A stretch of 64,000 bases of DNA from an uncultured Bacteroidales bacterium (GCA_945829225.1 CALZTY010000003.1:41567-105566); one strand, 5' to 3'; counted from the first letter of the stretch, positions 8,857 to 17,439 are shown. Notes: generated from the letters alone by a model not told the origin. Numbers and translations: made by a program.

Positions 8857-10446
8857 TTAGTTAATATTTGACATACGGCTTGAGGCGGCATTGGCATATA
8901 CCGAGTTGCCGGCTTGTTGAGCCGCTCGATATGCACGGTTTAGGTAATCTTTGGCGCGATTGAGATCGCGAGTGACACCGCGGCGATTGGATTTATAGTC
9001 GCAACCTAATTCGAAGAGAGCGCGATAGTTATTCGGTTGTATTTGGACTACACGCATCAACAATTGGTGGGCGCGCGAGTTGTTGACGGGTATGGTGATA
9101 TTGCGGCGAATAGTCGAGATGGTGTCGCATAGGGGCGCCAGGGCGACATTGTCGTTGCTACTGAAAGATAGGCGCGAGAGCATGAACATAGCATCGGGGT
9201 TGCCATTGTTGGCGAGAGTTGTTAACTCATCGAGACCGCTTTGTGCCGTGGATTTACTCATAAGTTTGTTCATGGCATTGCGGTAGTTGTATGTGTTGAT
9301 GAGCTCGGGGTCGGCATCGTCATATTCATCTGACGTTATTTCGATTTCATCTTCCACGTCAACATCAATGATTGTGTGAGAGCCACGGTTGTCGGTGAGT
9401 TTGAGGATTGCAAATGTGGCGATACCCACAACGATGCAACCAACCAAAGCCATGATGACGGTTTTTGTCGAGTTGCCGCTACTCTTGACGTGGCGCTTGC
9501 CGTTGCTTGCCGCCATAGTGAGTTGAGCGAGGGCATCGAGCATCTCTTGGGCGCTCTGATAGCGCTTCTTGAACTCCTTGAATGTAGCCTTGGCGATAAT
9601 CTTGCGGATACCGCGATTGGATATTTCGGAGATTGGCATAGGCTCATCGACTTGCTTCTGCAGGATTTCGTAGAGCTCGCCTTCGAAGGGGAGATGCCCG
9701 GTGCAGAGTTGGAAGAGGAGGATACCGACGGCATAGATATCGGTGGGCGGTCGTTGGTCATCGAGCAATCCGCGCACCAACTCCGGGGCGGCATATCGAG
9801 GCTTGCCGACGAAGCCACCGGGCATGGTGAGTTGGTTGCCATCGTCGTTGTTGCCGGCAAATTTGCGAGCAATGCCCAGGTCAATAAGTTTAATGATGCC
9901 GTTTTCGCTGATGATGATGTTGGAGGGGTCGATGTCGCGATGGATATATCCACATTGATGCAGGACCTTGAGCGCCTCGAGGACACCACCAACGATAGTC
10001 ATGGCGAAGTCTTCGCGGTTGGACTGATATAGGTCGTAAAGTTCCTGAGCGAGGGGAACAATATTGCCCGAGTCATCGACGAGGTCGCCGCGGAGGAGGC
10101 TCTTGAGCGAGACGCCCGAGACGTATTCGCTGATGACGTAGTATCTGGCGATTGAGTGTCCCGAGGGGGTGCGAGTGGGTTGCTCGATGAAGTCGAGCAT
10201 CTCGATGACGTTCTCGTTATGGATCACCATTGCCGCTTCACGGCGCGAGCGGGCGATGATAGAGGTAGGGACATCGTCATGGAGGATTTTGATGGCTACC
10301 TTGCGACAGGCGCCATTGCTCTCGTTGTAGCAATAGCCTCGATACACGATGCCGGTGCCACCAAGCCCTATAGGAGCATCGGTGTCATCGTACTCATAGT
10401 AAACGCCACGTCGGGCAGAAGACCCTTGTAACCTAATCTTTGCCAT
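8857..10446 (-). CDS. Hanks-type Ser/Thr protein kinase with TM segment and C-terminal TPR/Sel1-like region
   Basis: Glycine loop IGLGGTGIVYRG, VAIKIL, YIHRDIDPSNIIISENGIIKLIDLG, APELVRG, DIYAVGILLFQLCTG; TM VIMALVGCIVVGIATFAIL. Confidence 0.9.
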   Translation of the reverse strand: MAKIRLQGSSARRGVYYEYDDTDAPIGLGGTGIVYRGYCYNESNGACRKVAIKILHDDVPTSIIARSRREAAMVIHNENVIEMLDFIEQPTRTPSGHSIARYYVISEYVSGVSLKSLLRGDLVDDSGNIVPLAQELYDLYQSNREDFAMTIVGGVLEALKVLHQCGYIHRDIDPSNIIISENGIIKLIDLGIARKFAGNNDDGNQLTMPGGFVGKPRYAAPELVRGLLDDQRPPTDIYAVGILLFQLCTGHLPFEGELYEILQKQVDEPMPISEISNRGIRKIIAKATFKEFKKRYQSAQEMLDALAQLTMAASNGKRHVKSSGNSTKTVIMALVGCIVVGIATFAILKLTDNRGSHTIIDVDVEDEIEITSDEYDDADPELINTYNYRNAMNKLMSKSTAQSGLDELTTLANNGNPDAMFMLSRLSFSSNDNVALAPLCDTISTIRRNITIPVNNSRAHQLLMRVVQIQPNNYRALFELGCDYKSNRRGVTRDLNRAKDYLNRAYRAAQQAGNSVYANAASSRMSNIN

Positions 10447-10482
10447 TGTTTTAACTGATAAAAGAGCATGTCCCCATCACGG

Positions 10483-10503
10483 TCTCTTATTAAGAGATTG
10501 TGA
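10483..10503 (+). repeat. Left arm of 21-bp perfect inverted repeat
   Basis: tctcttattaagagattgtga, exact reverse complement of 10776-10796. Confidence 0.95.
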
Positions 10504-10735
10504 CTGTAGCCTAACATTCTGATTTTGTATTTATTAGCCTATGGCAAAAATGGACAATTGCTAAACAAGTGGCACTCGATTAGATTACAATGAAGATTAA
10601 TAACAAATTTTATAGTGATTAAAGGATGTGAAAATTCTGAATGTGTAACTGTGCTTATTACGTTGATTATCAATATTATAAGCCTATCACTGATGACATT
10701 TTGACTTTAAAATTTAAATTTTAAGCGCAAAAATA

Positions 10736-10765
10736 TTTGTATAATTAATATTTTTTGTACCTTTG
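10736..10765 (+). promoter_or_regulatory. Bacteroidetes-type promoter inside the inverted-repeat-bounded segment
   Basis: TTTG (10736-10739), 18-bp spacer, TACCTTTG (10758-10765), matching the -33 TTTG / -7 TAnnTTTG consensus. Confidence 0.7.
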
Positions 10766-10775
10766 TGGCACCGAA

Positions 10776-10796
10776 TCACAATCTCTTAATAAGAGA
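10776..10796 (-). repeat. Right arm of 21-bp perfect inverted repeat
   Basis: tcacaatctcttaataagaga, exact reverse complement of 10483-10503. Confidence 0.95.
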
Positions 10797-10817
10797 TTTA
10801 AAAGGTGTAAAATGAAT

Positions 10818-10854
10818 TGCCATCGGAAATGGAAAAATTCCGGCGGCATTTTTT
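10818..10854 (+). terminator. Intrinsic terminator just outside the right inverted repeat
   Basis: tgccatcggaa / ttccggcggca stem (one mismatch, one GU), 9-nt loop, followed by TTTTTT. Confidence 0.7.
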
Positions 10855-10912
10855 ATTTGCCTTTGTGGGCAAAATAGTGGCGGTGACAGGGGTGATATGT
10901 CGCGGAATTGTT

Positions 10913-10920
10913 GTAATTTT
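10913..10920 (+). promoter_or_regulatory. Candidate -7 element for the downstream methyltransferase
   Basis: TAATTTTG matches TAnnTTTG, 28 bp before the ATG at 10948. Confidence 0.45.
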
Positions 10921-10947
10921 GCACAAAATAAACGACAATCCTCATTT

Positions 10948-12363
10948 ATGGAGAATACATTTGAAATGGTGGCTAAGACCTTCCAGGGGCTGGAGGACGT
11001 ACTTGCCGAAGAATTGCGCCAATTGGGCGCGGAAAATATTGAAGCAGGACGACGAATGGTGTCATTCCGAGGCGATAAAGAATTGTTGTATCGCGCTAAT
11101 CTGAGTTGTCGCACCGCCCTGCGCATCCTCAAACCCTTCTACACCTTCAAGGCTGCCAATCCCGACCAACTATATGAGCAGGTCAAGGAGTATGATTGGG
11201 GCTCAATGCTCACTTTAGACAAGACTTTTTCGATAGATACCGTAGCCAATAGCGATGAATTCACGCACTCGCGCTATGCGACATATCGCGTGAAAGATGC
11301 AATAGTCGATTGGTTCAAAGACCGTTACGGCGAGGATAAGCGCCCGGGTGTTCGCTTGGTCGATGCCGATATGATGGTGAATGTGCATATCAACGGTACC
11401 ACGGTGACCCTGTCGCTGGACTCGTCGGGCGAGTCGTTGCACAAGCGCGGCTACCGCGTGGCGCAGACCGAGGCACCCATCAACGAGGTGCTTGCCGCCG
11501 GTATCATTCTGCGTAGCGGTTGGCGAGGCGAGACTCCCTTGGTCGACCCCATGTGTGGCTCGGGTACCTTCCTCATTGAGGCAGCGCTCATAGCCGCAAA
11601 TATCACCCCAGGTATCTATCGCCGCGGCTTTGCCTTTGAGCGCTGGAAAGACTTCGATGCCGACCTCTTCGACCGCCTGTACAACGACGACAGCGGCGAG
11701 CGCGAGGTGGCTCACAAGATTTATGGCGCCGACATCTCGCCCAAGGCTATCAAGATTGCCGAGGAAAATATCAAGAGCGCCGGCGTCGCCAAGTATATAA
11801 AATTGGAATGTAAGCCCTTGTCGGCATGGACCGAGGCACCCAAGCCCGATGGTGTGCTGGTCACTAATCCTCCCTATGGCGAGCGTATCAGCGCTCCGGA
11901 TATGGATGCGCTGTATCAGTTGATAGGCTCGCAACTCAAGCATGTGTTTGTGGGTTATCACGCATGGATTATCGGCTATCGCGATGAGCACTTCCAGCGC
12001 ATCGGATTGGCGCCGAGCACCAAGGTGCCCATGTACAACGGCGCATTGGAGTGCTCGTTGCGCGAGTATGTGATTTTTGCCGGCGACCGCAAGAGTTATG
12101 TGCGCGGCGGAGGCAAGATTGGTCGTGGCGAGGCTCGCAAGGAGCGCTCACCGCGCGACAAGAAAGAGCGCCGCGATGTGCGTGCCGGCAAGCCGACACG
12201 TCGCCGTGCCGAGGAGGCTCCCACCTTTGAGCCGGATAGCGAGAACCCGCTCGCCAAGCGTCGCAACCCCGCAGCCCTCAAGATGCTTGTGGGCAAGCAA
12301 CCCTCGCTCAAGCCTATGGAGGGTCCGATGATGCGCTCGCGCGGCTGGAAAAAGAAATCTTAA
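10948..12363 (+). CDS. THUMP-domain class I SAM-dependent RNA methyltransferase (RlmL/Trm14-like)
   Basis: MENTFEMVAKTFQGLEDVLAEELRQLGAENI; DPMCGSGTFLIEAALIAANI; VTNPPYGERI. Confidence 0.85.
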   Translation: MENTFEMVAKTFQGLEDVLAEELRQLGAENIEAGRRMVSFRGDKELLYRANLSCRTALRILKPFYTFKAANPDQLYEQVKEYDWGSMLTLDKTFSIDTVANSDEFTHSRYATYRVKDAIVDWFKDRYGEDKRPGVRLVDADMMVNVHINGTTVTLSLDSSGESLHKRGYRVAQTEAPINEVLAAGIILRSGWRGETPLVDPMCGSGTFLIEAALIAANITPGIYRRGFAFERWKDFDADLFDRLYNDDSGEREVAHKIYGADISPKAIKIAEENIKSAGVAKYIKLECKPLSAWTEAPKPDGVLVTNPPYGERISAPDMDALYQLIGSQLKHVFVGYHAWIIGYRDEHFQRIGLAPSTKVPMYNGALECSLREYVIFAGDRKSYVRGGGKIGRGEARKERSPRDKKERRDVRAGKPTRRRAEEAPTFEPDSENPLAKRRNPAALKMLVGKQPSLKPMEGPMMRSRGWKKKS

Positions 12364-12381
12364 CCAAAAATATTGTGATAT

Positions 12382-13659
12382 ATGAAAAATCTTAACATAT
12401 TGCTGCTCGGCTCGGGCGGTCGCGAGTGTGCCATCGCGTGGAAATTGGCATCAAGTCCCCGTTGCGAGCACTTGTACATAGCACCCGGCAACCCCGGCAC
12501 TGCCACTTATGGCACCAATCTGCCTGTCAAGCCGATGGACTTCGAGGCAGTGGAGCGAGCCGTGCGCGACAATAATGTTGATATTGTGGTCGTGGGTAAC
12601 GAGGACCCCTTGGTAGGAGGTATCTACGACGTCCTTACCGCCAAGGGTATCACCGTATTCGGTCCCTCACGCGCAGCAGCCGCCTTGGAGGGTAGCAAGG
12701 ATTTCGCCAAGGAGTTTATGGCTCGCCATAGTATCCCCACGGCAGCCCACCTCACCGTCACCGCTGATACCGTGGCAGAGGGCGACCGCTTCCTCGCGAG
12801 CCTGCAAGCCCCCTATGTGCTCAAAGCCGATGGACTCGCAGCCGGCAAGGGTGTGCTGATTATCAATGACTTGGAACAAGCACAGAAGTCGTCGCGCGAG
12901 ATGCTTGCCGGACAATTCGGCGCGGCATCGGCGCGAGTGGTCATCGAGGAATTCCTCAGCGGTATCGAGTGCTCGGTGTTTGTCATCACCGACGGCAACA
13001 GTGGCTATCGCATCCTGCCCGTAGCCAAGGACTACAAGCGTGTAGGAGAGGGCGATACCGGGCTCAATACAGGTGGCATGGGCGCCGTGAGCCCTGTGCC
13101 CTTTGCCGATGATACATTTATGGCAAAGGTAGAGGAGCGCATCATTCGCCCTACTATTGATGGCTTGCGTGCCGAGGGCTTGGTATATCGCGGCTTCATA
13201 TTCTTAGGATTAATTAACGTGGGCGGCGAGCCCAAGGTGATAGAGTATAATGTGCGCATGGGCGACCCCGAGACCGAGGTGGTGATGCCTCGCTTGACAT
13301 CAGATCTCGTGGACCTTATCGAGGCAGCCGCAGCAGGCAATCTCGGTGATGTGCCGGCGCAGCATAGCGAGCAAGCCGCCGCTACGGTGATTGCCGTGTC
13401 GGGCGGATACCCCGAGTCTTACCCCAAGGGCAAGGCTATCACCGGCAACTTGCAACCCTCGCAGAGCCATATCTTCCATGCCGGCACCGCAATGGATGCC
13501 GCCGGACAGTTGGTGACTGCCGGCGGACGTGTCTTGGCGGTGACCTCGATGGCTGATACACTGCAAGAGGCTGTCAATAAGTCTTATACCTCGCTTGCCG
13601 AGATACACTTCGATGGCATGTATTATCGCCGCGATATAGGCAAGGATGTGCTGAAATGA
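12382..13659 (+). CDS. purD: Phosphoribosylamine--glycine ligase
   Basis: LLLGSGGRECAIAWKLASSP; ADGLAAGKGV; NTGGMGAVSPVPF; EYNVRMGDPETEVVMPRL. Confidence 0.97.
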   Translation: MKNLNILLLGSGGRECAIAWKLASSPRCEHLYIAPGNPGTATYGTNLPVKPMDFEAVERAVRDNNVDIVVVGNEDPLVGGIYDVLTAKGITVFGPSRAAAALEGSKDFAKEFMARHSIPTAAHLTVTADTVAEGDRFLASLQAPYVLKADGLAAGKGVLIINDLEQAQKSSREMLAGQFGAASARVVIEEFLSGIECSVFVITDGNSGYRILPVAKDYKRVGEGDTGLNTGGMGAVSPVPFADDTFMAKVEERIIRPTIDGLRAEGLVYRGFIFLGLINVGGEPKVIEYNVRMGDPETEVVMPRLTSDLVDLIEAAAAGNLGDVPAQHSEQAAATVIAVSGGYPESYPKGKAITGNLQPSQSHIFHAGTAMDAAGQLVTAGGRVLAVTSMADTLQEAVNKSYTSLAEIHFDGMYYRRDIGKDVLK

Positions 13660-14639
13660 TTATCGAGGAGCGACTGAGCCGAGCGATGCACAAGCGCGCT
13701 ACCGCCATATTGATGGTGGCATTGGCGGCTGTGTATGTGTGGGTTACGGGCTTGATTACCGAGATCGAGCCGGTATGGATTGACAAGGGTATCGGCTTGT
13801 CGGGACTCAACGAGTGGCAAATCCCCACCGGGCTGTCGACAGTGCTGAATATCGGGCTTAATGCCTTGATAATTGTGCTGATGATGGCTCTCAATCGCTC
13901 GTACAATGTGCTGCGGTCGCTCACTTGGCTACCTGCCGGGCTCTTTGCCATCATGCAGGCGGCAACGCCCACGGCGATGCTTTCGCTTGGCTCGGGCACC
14001 TTGGTGTGCGTGGTGATATTGTTGTGCTTGTACTTGCTGTTTGGCATATACGGCAGACCGACAGAGACACGCATCGTGTTTGCAGTCTTTTTCTTGCTGT
14101 CCTTGGGCACGGCTTTCCAATATTGCTTCGCACCGTTTATTTTGTTGTTCTGGTTTATCTGTATGCAGATGAAGGTGTTTAATTTGCGTACATTTACGGC
14201 ATCGTTGATGGGTGTGGCAAGTGTGTGGATACTGCTATTGGGCTTCGGCATAGTCGATATAGACCGATTGCAGATGCCGAGCCTGCATAATGTCTTTGCC
14301 GGAGATTTGTCGCCGATGCGCCTGTATCTGCCGATGCTGGCATTAGTGACGGCGATACTGCTCATCGCCGCGATTACTATGAACTTTATGAAGGCTTTTG
14401 CCTATAACGCACATGCGCGAGCCATGAACGGTGCCTTGGTGTTGCTGTCGATGGTCATCGTACTGATGATGGTCGTTGACTCGCAGAATATGCCTGCATA
14501 TATGCCGTTGCTCAATGTGTCGGCGGCTATGCAGATAACTCACTACTTTGTAAATCACCGCTTCGAGCGGCAATATATAGCCATTGTGGCTGTGATAATT
14601 GTTTATATTGCAATATACCTAAGACGATTATATCTATGA
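13656..14639 (+). CDS. Conserved multi-pass membrane protein of unknown function
   Basis: Many predicted TM segments; start/stop overlap with purD and pdxB. Confidence 0.7.
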   Translation: MIIEERLSRAMHKRATAILMVALAAVYVWVTGLITEIEPVWIDKGIGLSGLNEWQIPTGLSTVLNIGLNALIIVLMMALNRSYNVLRSLTWLPAGLFAIMQAATPTAMLSLGSGTLVCVVILLCLYLLFGIYGRPTETRIVFAVFFLLSLGTAFQYCFAPFILLFWFICMQMKVFNLRTFTASLMGVASVWILLLGFGIVDIDRLQMPSLHNVFAGDLSPMRLYLPMLALVTAILLIAAITMNFMKAFAYNAHARAMNGALVLLSMVIVLMMVVDSQNMPAYMPLLNVSAAMQITHYFVNHRFERQYIAIVAVIIVYIAIYLRRLYL

Positions 14640-15655
14640 GCAAACTACAGATAGTTGCAGATGCCTATATACCCTATTTGGAGCCGTTGGCGCAGATAGC
14701 CGACGTGAAAGTTTTAACCCCGGAGGACATTACGCGCGAGGCTGTTGCCGATGCCGATGCCTTGCTGGTGCGCACGCGCACGCGTTGCGACGAGGCTCTG
14801 CTGAGTGGCTCGCGAGTGCGTTTTGTGGGCACTGCCACCATCGGTCACGACCATATAGACCTCGATTGGTGCCGTCGCGCCGGTATAGTAGCGACCAATG
14901 CCCCGGGCTGCAATGCCCCGGCAGTGGCACAATATGTGTTCTCGTCGTTGATGCATCTCGCCAACCGCCAGTTGCGTCGCCTCACCATCGGTATTGTGGG
15001 CGTGGGGCATGTAGGCTCGATAGTCGAGCGCTGGGCACGCGCCTTGCTCATGCGCGTGATGCGCTGCGACCCGCCACGGCAACGTGCCGAGGGTGGCGAC
15101 GATTGGTATACGCTCGAGCAATTGGCTGAACGAGCCGATGTTATCACCTTCCACACACCGCTGACACGCGAGGGCGAGGATGCTACCTATCATCTCGCCG
15201 ACGAGCGCTTCTTCGGAGCGTTGCGTCGCGGTCCTATTGTCATTAATGCCGCACGCGGTCCGGTTGCCGATACTACGGCATGGCTCGAAGCCATCGAAGC
15301 CGGTGTGGTCGGCAAGTCGGTCGTGGACTGTTGGGAGGGCGAGCCGCATATTGATATGCGCTTGCTCGAGTTGGCTGATATTGCCACGCCCCACATTGCC
15401 GGCTACTCGCTCGAGGGCAAGCAACGTGCTACCTATATGGTGGTGCAGCGGCTCTGCGAGACCTTCGGGCTTCCGATGCTCGACATGGGCTTCGAGCCGG
15501 CGCCGGTGCCTGACGCTATCAGCCCCGTGGAGGCTCTGCGTGGCTACAACCCCATGATTGATATGGAGGCTCTCCGCGCTTATCCCGATGATTTTGAAAA
15601 CTTACGCAATAATTATCCATTGCGACACGAATTGCGAGGTCGCGTAATTTTTTGA
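14636..15655 (+). CDS. pdxB: 4-phosphoerythronate dehydrogenase
   Basis: VGTATIGHDHIDLDWC, GIVGVGHVGSIVERWA, VVDCWEGEPHID, TPHIAGYSLEGKQRAT. Confidence 0.92.
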   Translation: MSKLQIVADAYIPYLEPLAQIADVKVLTPEDITREAVADADALLVRTRTRCDEALLSGSRVRFVGTATIGHDHIDLDWCRRAGIVATNAPGCNAPAVAQYVFSSLMHLANRQLRRLTIGIVGVGHVGSIVERWARALLMRVMRCDPPRQRAEGGDDWYTLEQLAERADVITFHTPLTREGEDATYHLADERFFGALRRGPIVINAARGPVADTTAWLEAIEAGVVGKSVVDCWEGEPHIDMRLLELADIATPHIAGYSLEGKQRATYMVVQRLCETFGLPMLDMGFEPAPVPDAISPVEALRGYNPMIDMEALRAYPDDFENLRNNYPLRHELRGRVIF

Positions 15656-15659
15656 GGCT

Positions 15660-15953
15660 ATGAACAAATTTGATGAAATTATTATGGGCAACGAACTCGT
15701 GTTGGTCGATTTCTTTGCCACGTGGTGCGGTCCTTGCAAGATGCAAGCAGGCATCTTGCAACAACTCAAGGCTGAAGTGGGCGATAGCGTGACAATCCTC
15801 AAGGTTGATGTGGATAAGAATGAGGAATTGGCAGCGAAAGCGCGTGTGCAGAGTATCCCCACTCTGATGCTTTTCCGCCACGGCGAGCCTGTTTGGCGAG
15901 CCATGGGCGTCCAATCCCTCGAGACCCTCAAGCAAGTCCTCCTCTCCAAGTAA
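15660..15953 (+). CDS. trxA: Thioredoxin
   Basis: LVDFFATWCGPCKMQAGIL; VDVDKNEELAAKARVQSIPTLMLF. Confidence 0.93.
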   Translation: MNKFDEIIMGNELVLVDFFATWCGPCKMQAGILQQLKAEVGDSVTILKVDVDKNEELAAKARVQSIPTLMLFRHGEPVWRAMGVQSLETLKQVLLSK

Positions 15954-15958
15954 TCCCC

Positions 15959-17242
15959 TTACGGCATTAAGCAGCCGATAGGAACAACATAAATGCCATC
16001 ACTTGAGCGTCTGTAGGGGTGCTCTCCCACCGCTGTGAGTATCATTTTGAACGATGGCTCGCCCATTTTGTCGGTGTCAATTTTCTCAGCGAGCCGATTT
16101 AGGGTATCTGCACCGGCATTGATAAGGGTTTCTCCGCCAAGTTTGATTTCGATAAGTCCATATTTACCATTGCGAAGGTGTATTACAGCGTCACATTCCA
16201 AGCCGTTTTTATCGCGGTAGTGGAAAACGTTGCCGTTGATAGACTCGGCGAATATCCTGAGGTCGCGCACACATAGGGACTCAAACATTAATCCCATAGT
16301 GTTCAGATCGTTGAGTAGGTCTTCAGGCCCGAGGCCGAGTGCGGCTGTAGCAATTGATGGATCGACGAAGTAACGAGTGTCAGCTGTGCGTATAGCAGTT
16401 TTGGAGCGTAAATTGGGATTCCATGCAGGCATATCTTCGATGACAAATATTTTGCGAAGGGCATTGATGTAGGAGTTAATGGTCCCATCATCAATATTCT
16501 CGGCATCATTGGTCTTGATATCATCCTTAATGGCAGAGATGGCTACTTGAGACCCTTGGTGACGTGCGTAAGAGCGCATTAGTCTTTGCACTCGAGTCGA
16601 TGTGCGCTTTACGCCATCTACTCGGGTGATGTCTTCTTTTGTAACAGCATCGTAATAGTCAAAGGCTTGCTCTAATGCGATATCGCGTGGCAAGTCAATA
16701 GCCATAGGCCATCCGCCGCGGCATATCAGGAATGCTATGTCGGCGATTTTCAAGTCGTTGTGTCCTTTAATAGATGTAGGGGCTTCAAATAATTGAGCAA
16801 TAGAAACAGATGGGATGGTGTCACCGCTCTCAAATAAGGACATTGGGCGCATGGTAAGCCAAGCGAAACGACCGACTCCCGAGTGCTGAATCTCTTTCTC
16901 GCCTTCTTGATTGGGGACAGCCGAGCCGGTGAGTATAAATTGCCCCATCATATGACGACTATCCACCACGTATCTTACAGCGTCCCATAATTTGGGGATG
17001 GTCTGCCATTCATCTATCAGCATAGGCGCTTTCCCATCTAATGCGACCTCCGAGTCCATTTCAATGAGATTGCGGAAGTTTTCTTTCACTTCGGGTTTGG
17101 CAAGGAGTACCGACGAGGCGGCAAATTCTTGAGCGGTTGTAGTCTTGCCACACCACTTAGGTCCTTCAATCAAAACGGCGCCTTTGGATTGCAACTTCTT
17201 GATTAGAAGTGATTCAATTACTCGGTGTTTATACTTGCTCAT
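15959..17242 (-). CDS. AAA_14/DUF4143 ATP-binding protein
   Basis: Walker A IEGPKWCGKTTTAQEF; LIDEWQTIPKLWDAVRYVVD; ILTGSAVP; C-terminal DUF4143 pattern FHYRDKNGLECDAVIHLRNGKYGLIEIKLG. Confidence 0.9.
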   Translation of the reverse strand: MSKYKHRVIESLLIKKLQSKGAVLIEGPKWCGKTTTAQEFAASSVLLAKPEVKENFRNLIEMDSEVALDGKAPMLIDEWQTIPKLWDAVRYVVDSRHMMGQFILTGSAVPNQEGEKEIQHSGVGRFAWLTMRPMSLFESGDTIPSVSIAQLFEAPTSIKGHNDLKIADIAFLICRGGWPMAIDLPRDIALEQAFDYYDAVTKEDITRVDGVKRTSTRVQRLMRSYARHQGSQVAISAIKDDIKTNDAENIDDGTINSYINALRKIFVIEDMPAWNPNLRSKTAIRTADTRYFVDPSIATAALGLGPEDLLNDLNTMGLMFESLCVRDLRIFAESINGNVFHYRDKNGLECDAVIHLRNGKYGLIEIKLGGETLINAGADTLNRLAEKIDTDKMGEPSFKMILTAVGEHPYRRSSDGIYVVPIGCLMP

Positions 17243-17291
17243 GGCTGTTATATATTAATTACGGATGCAAAGTTACGAATAATTTTGTAAA

Positions 17292-17360
17292 TTCGGTAAT
17301 TTGGCTGTGATTTATTCGGTAATTTGGCTGTGATTTATTCGGTAATTTGGCTGTGATTTG
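17292..17360. repeat. Tandem repeat, 3 x 23 bp (ttcggtaatttggctgtgattta)
   Basis: Units at 17292, 17315 and 17338; the first two are identical and the third differs at the last base. A degenerate fourth follows. Confidence 0.95.
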
Positions 17361-17377
17361 TTCTGCAATTTGGCGGA

Positions 17378-17409
17378 TTTGGTGATTTGGAGAGGATTTG
17401 TTATCTTTG
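17378..17409 (+). promoter_or_regulatory. Promoter of nitroreductase gene
   Basis: TTTG 17378-17381, 20-bp spacer, TATCTTTG 17402-17409. Confidence 0.6.
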
Positions 17410-17439
17410 CTGAGGTTTTTGTAATATCTAATAGCTATA

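Noticed and set aside
10727-10734. Weak leftward -7 match (minus-strand TATTTTTG) inside the inverted-repeat segment
   Set aside because: No matching TTTG at the expected upstream spacing and about 280 bp from the kinase start; not a convincing promoter.
10483-10796. Inverted repeats as ends of an insertion sequence or MITE
   Set aside because: No flanking target-site duplication was evident by eye, no transposase is present, and the enclosed promoter plus flanking terminator fit an invertible promoter better. A MITE is not fully excluded.
11215-11991. 258-aa minus-strand ORF antisense to the RNA methyltransferase
   Set aside because: Shadow ORF opposite a well-supported gene.
13574-14365. 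263-aa minus-strand ORF antisense to the membrane protein gene
   Set aside because: Shadow ORF; Ser/Thr/Ile/Lys-rich translation without domain features, opposite a gene with clear TM pattern and coupled starts.
14714-15424. 236-aa minus-strand ORF antisense to pdxB
   Set aside because: Shadow ORF opposite a recognised gene.
17292-17360. CRISPR-like array
   Set aside because: Repeats are directly contiguous 23-mers without spacers, and no cas genes are present.
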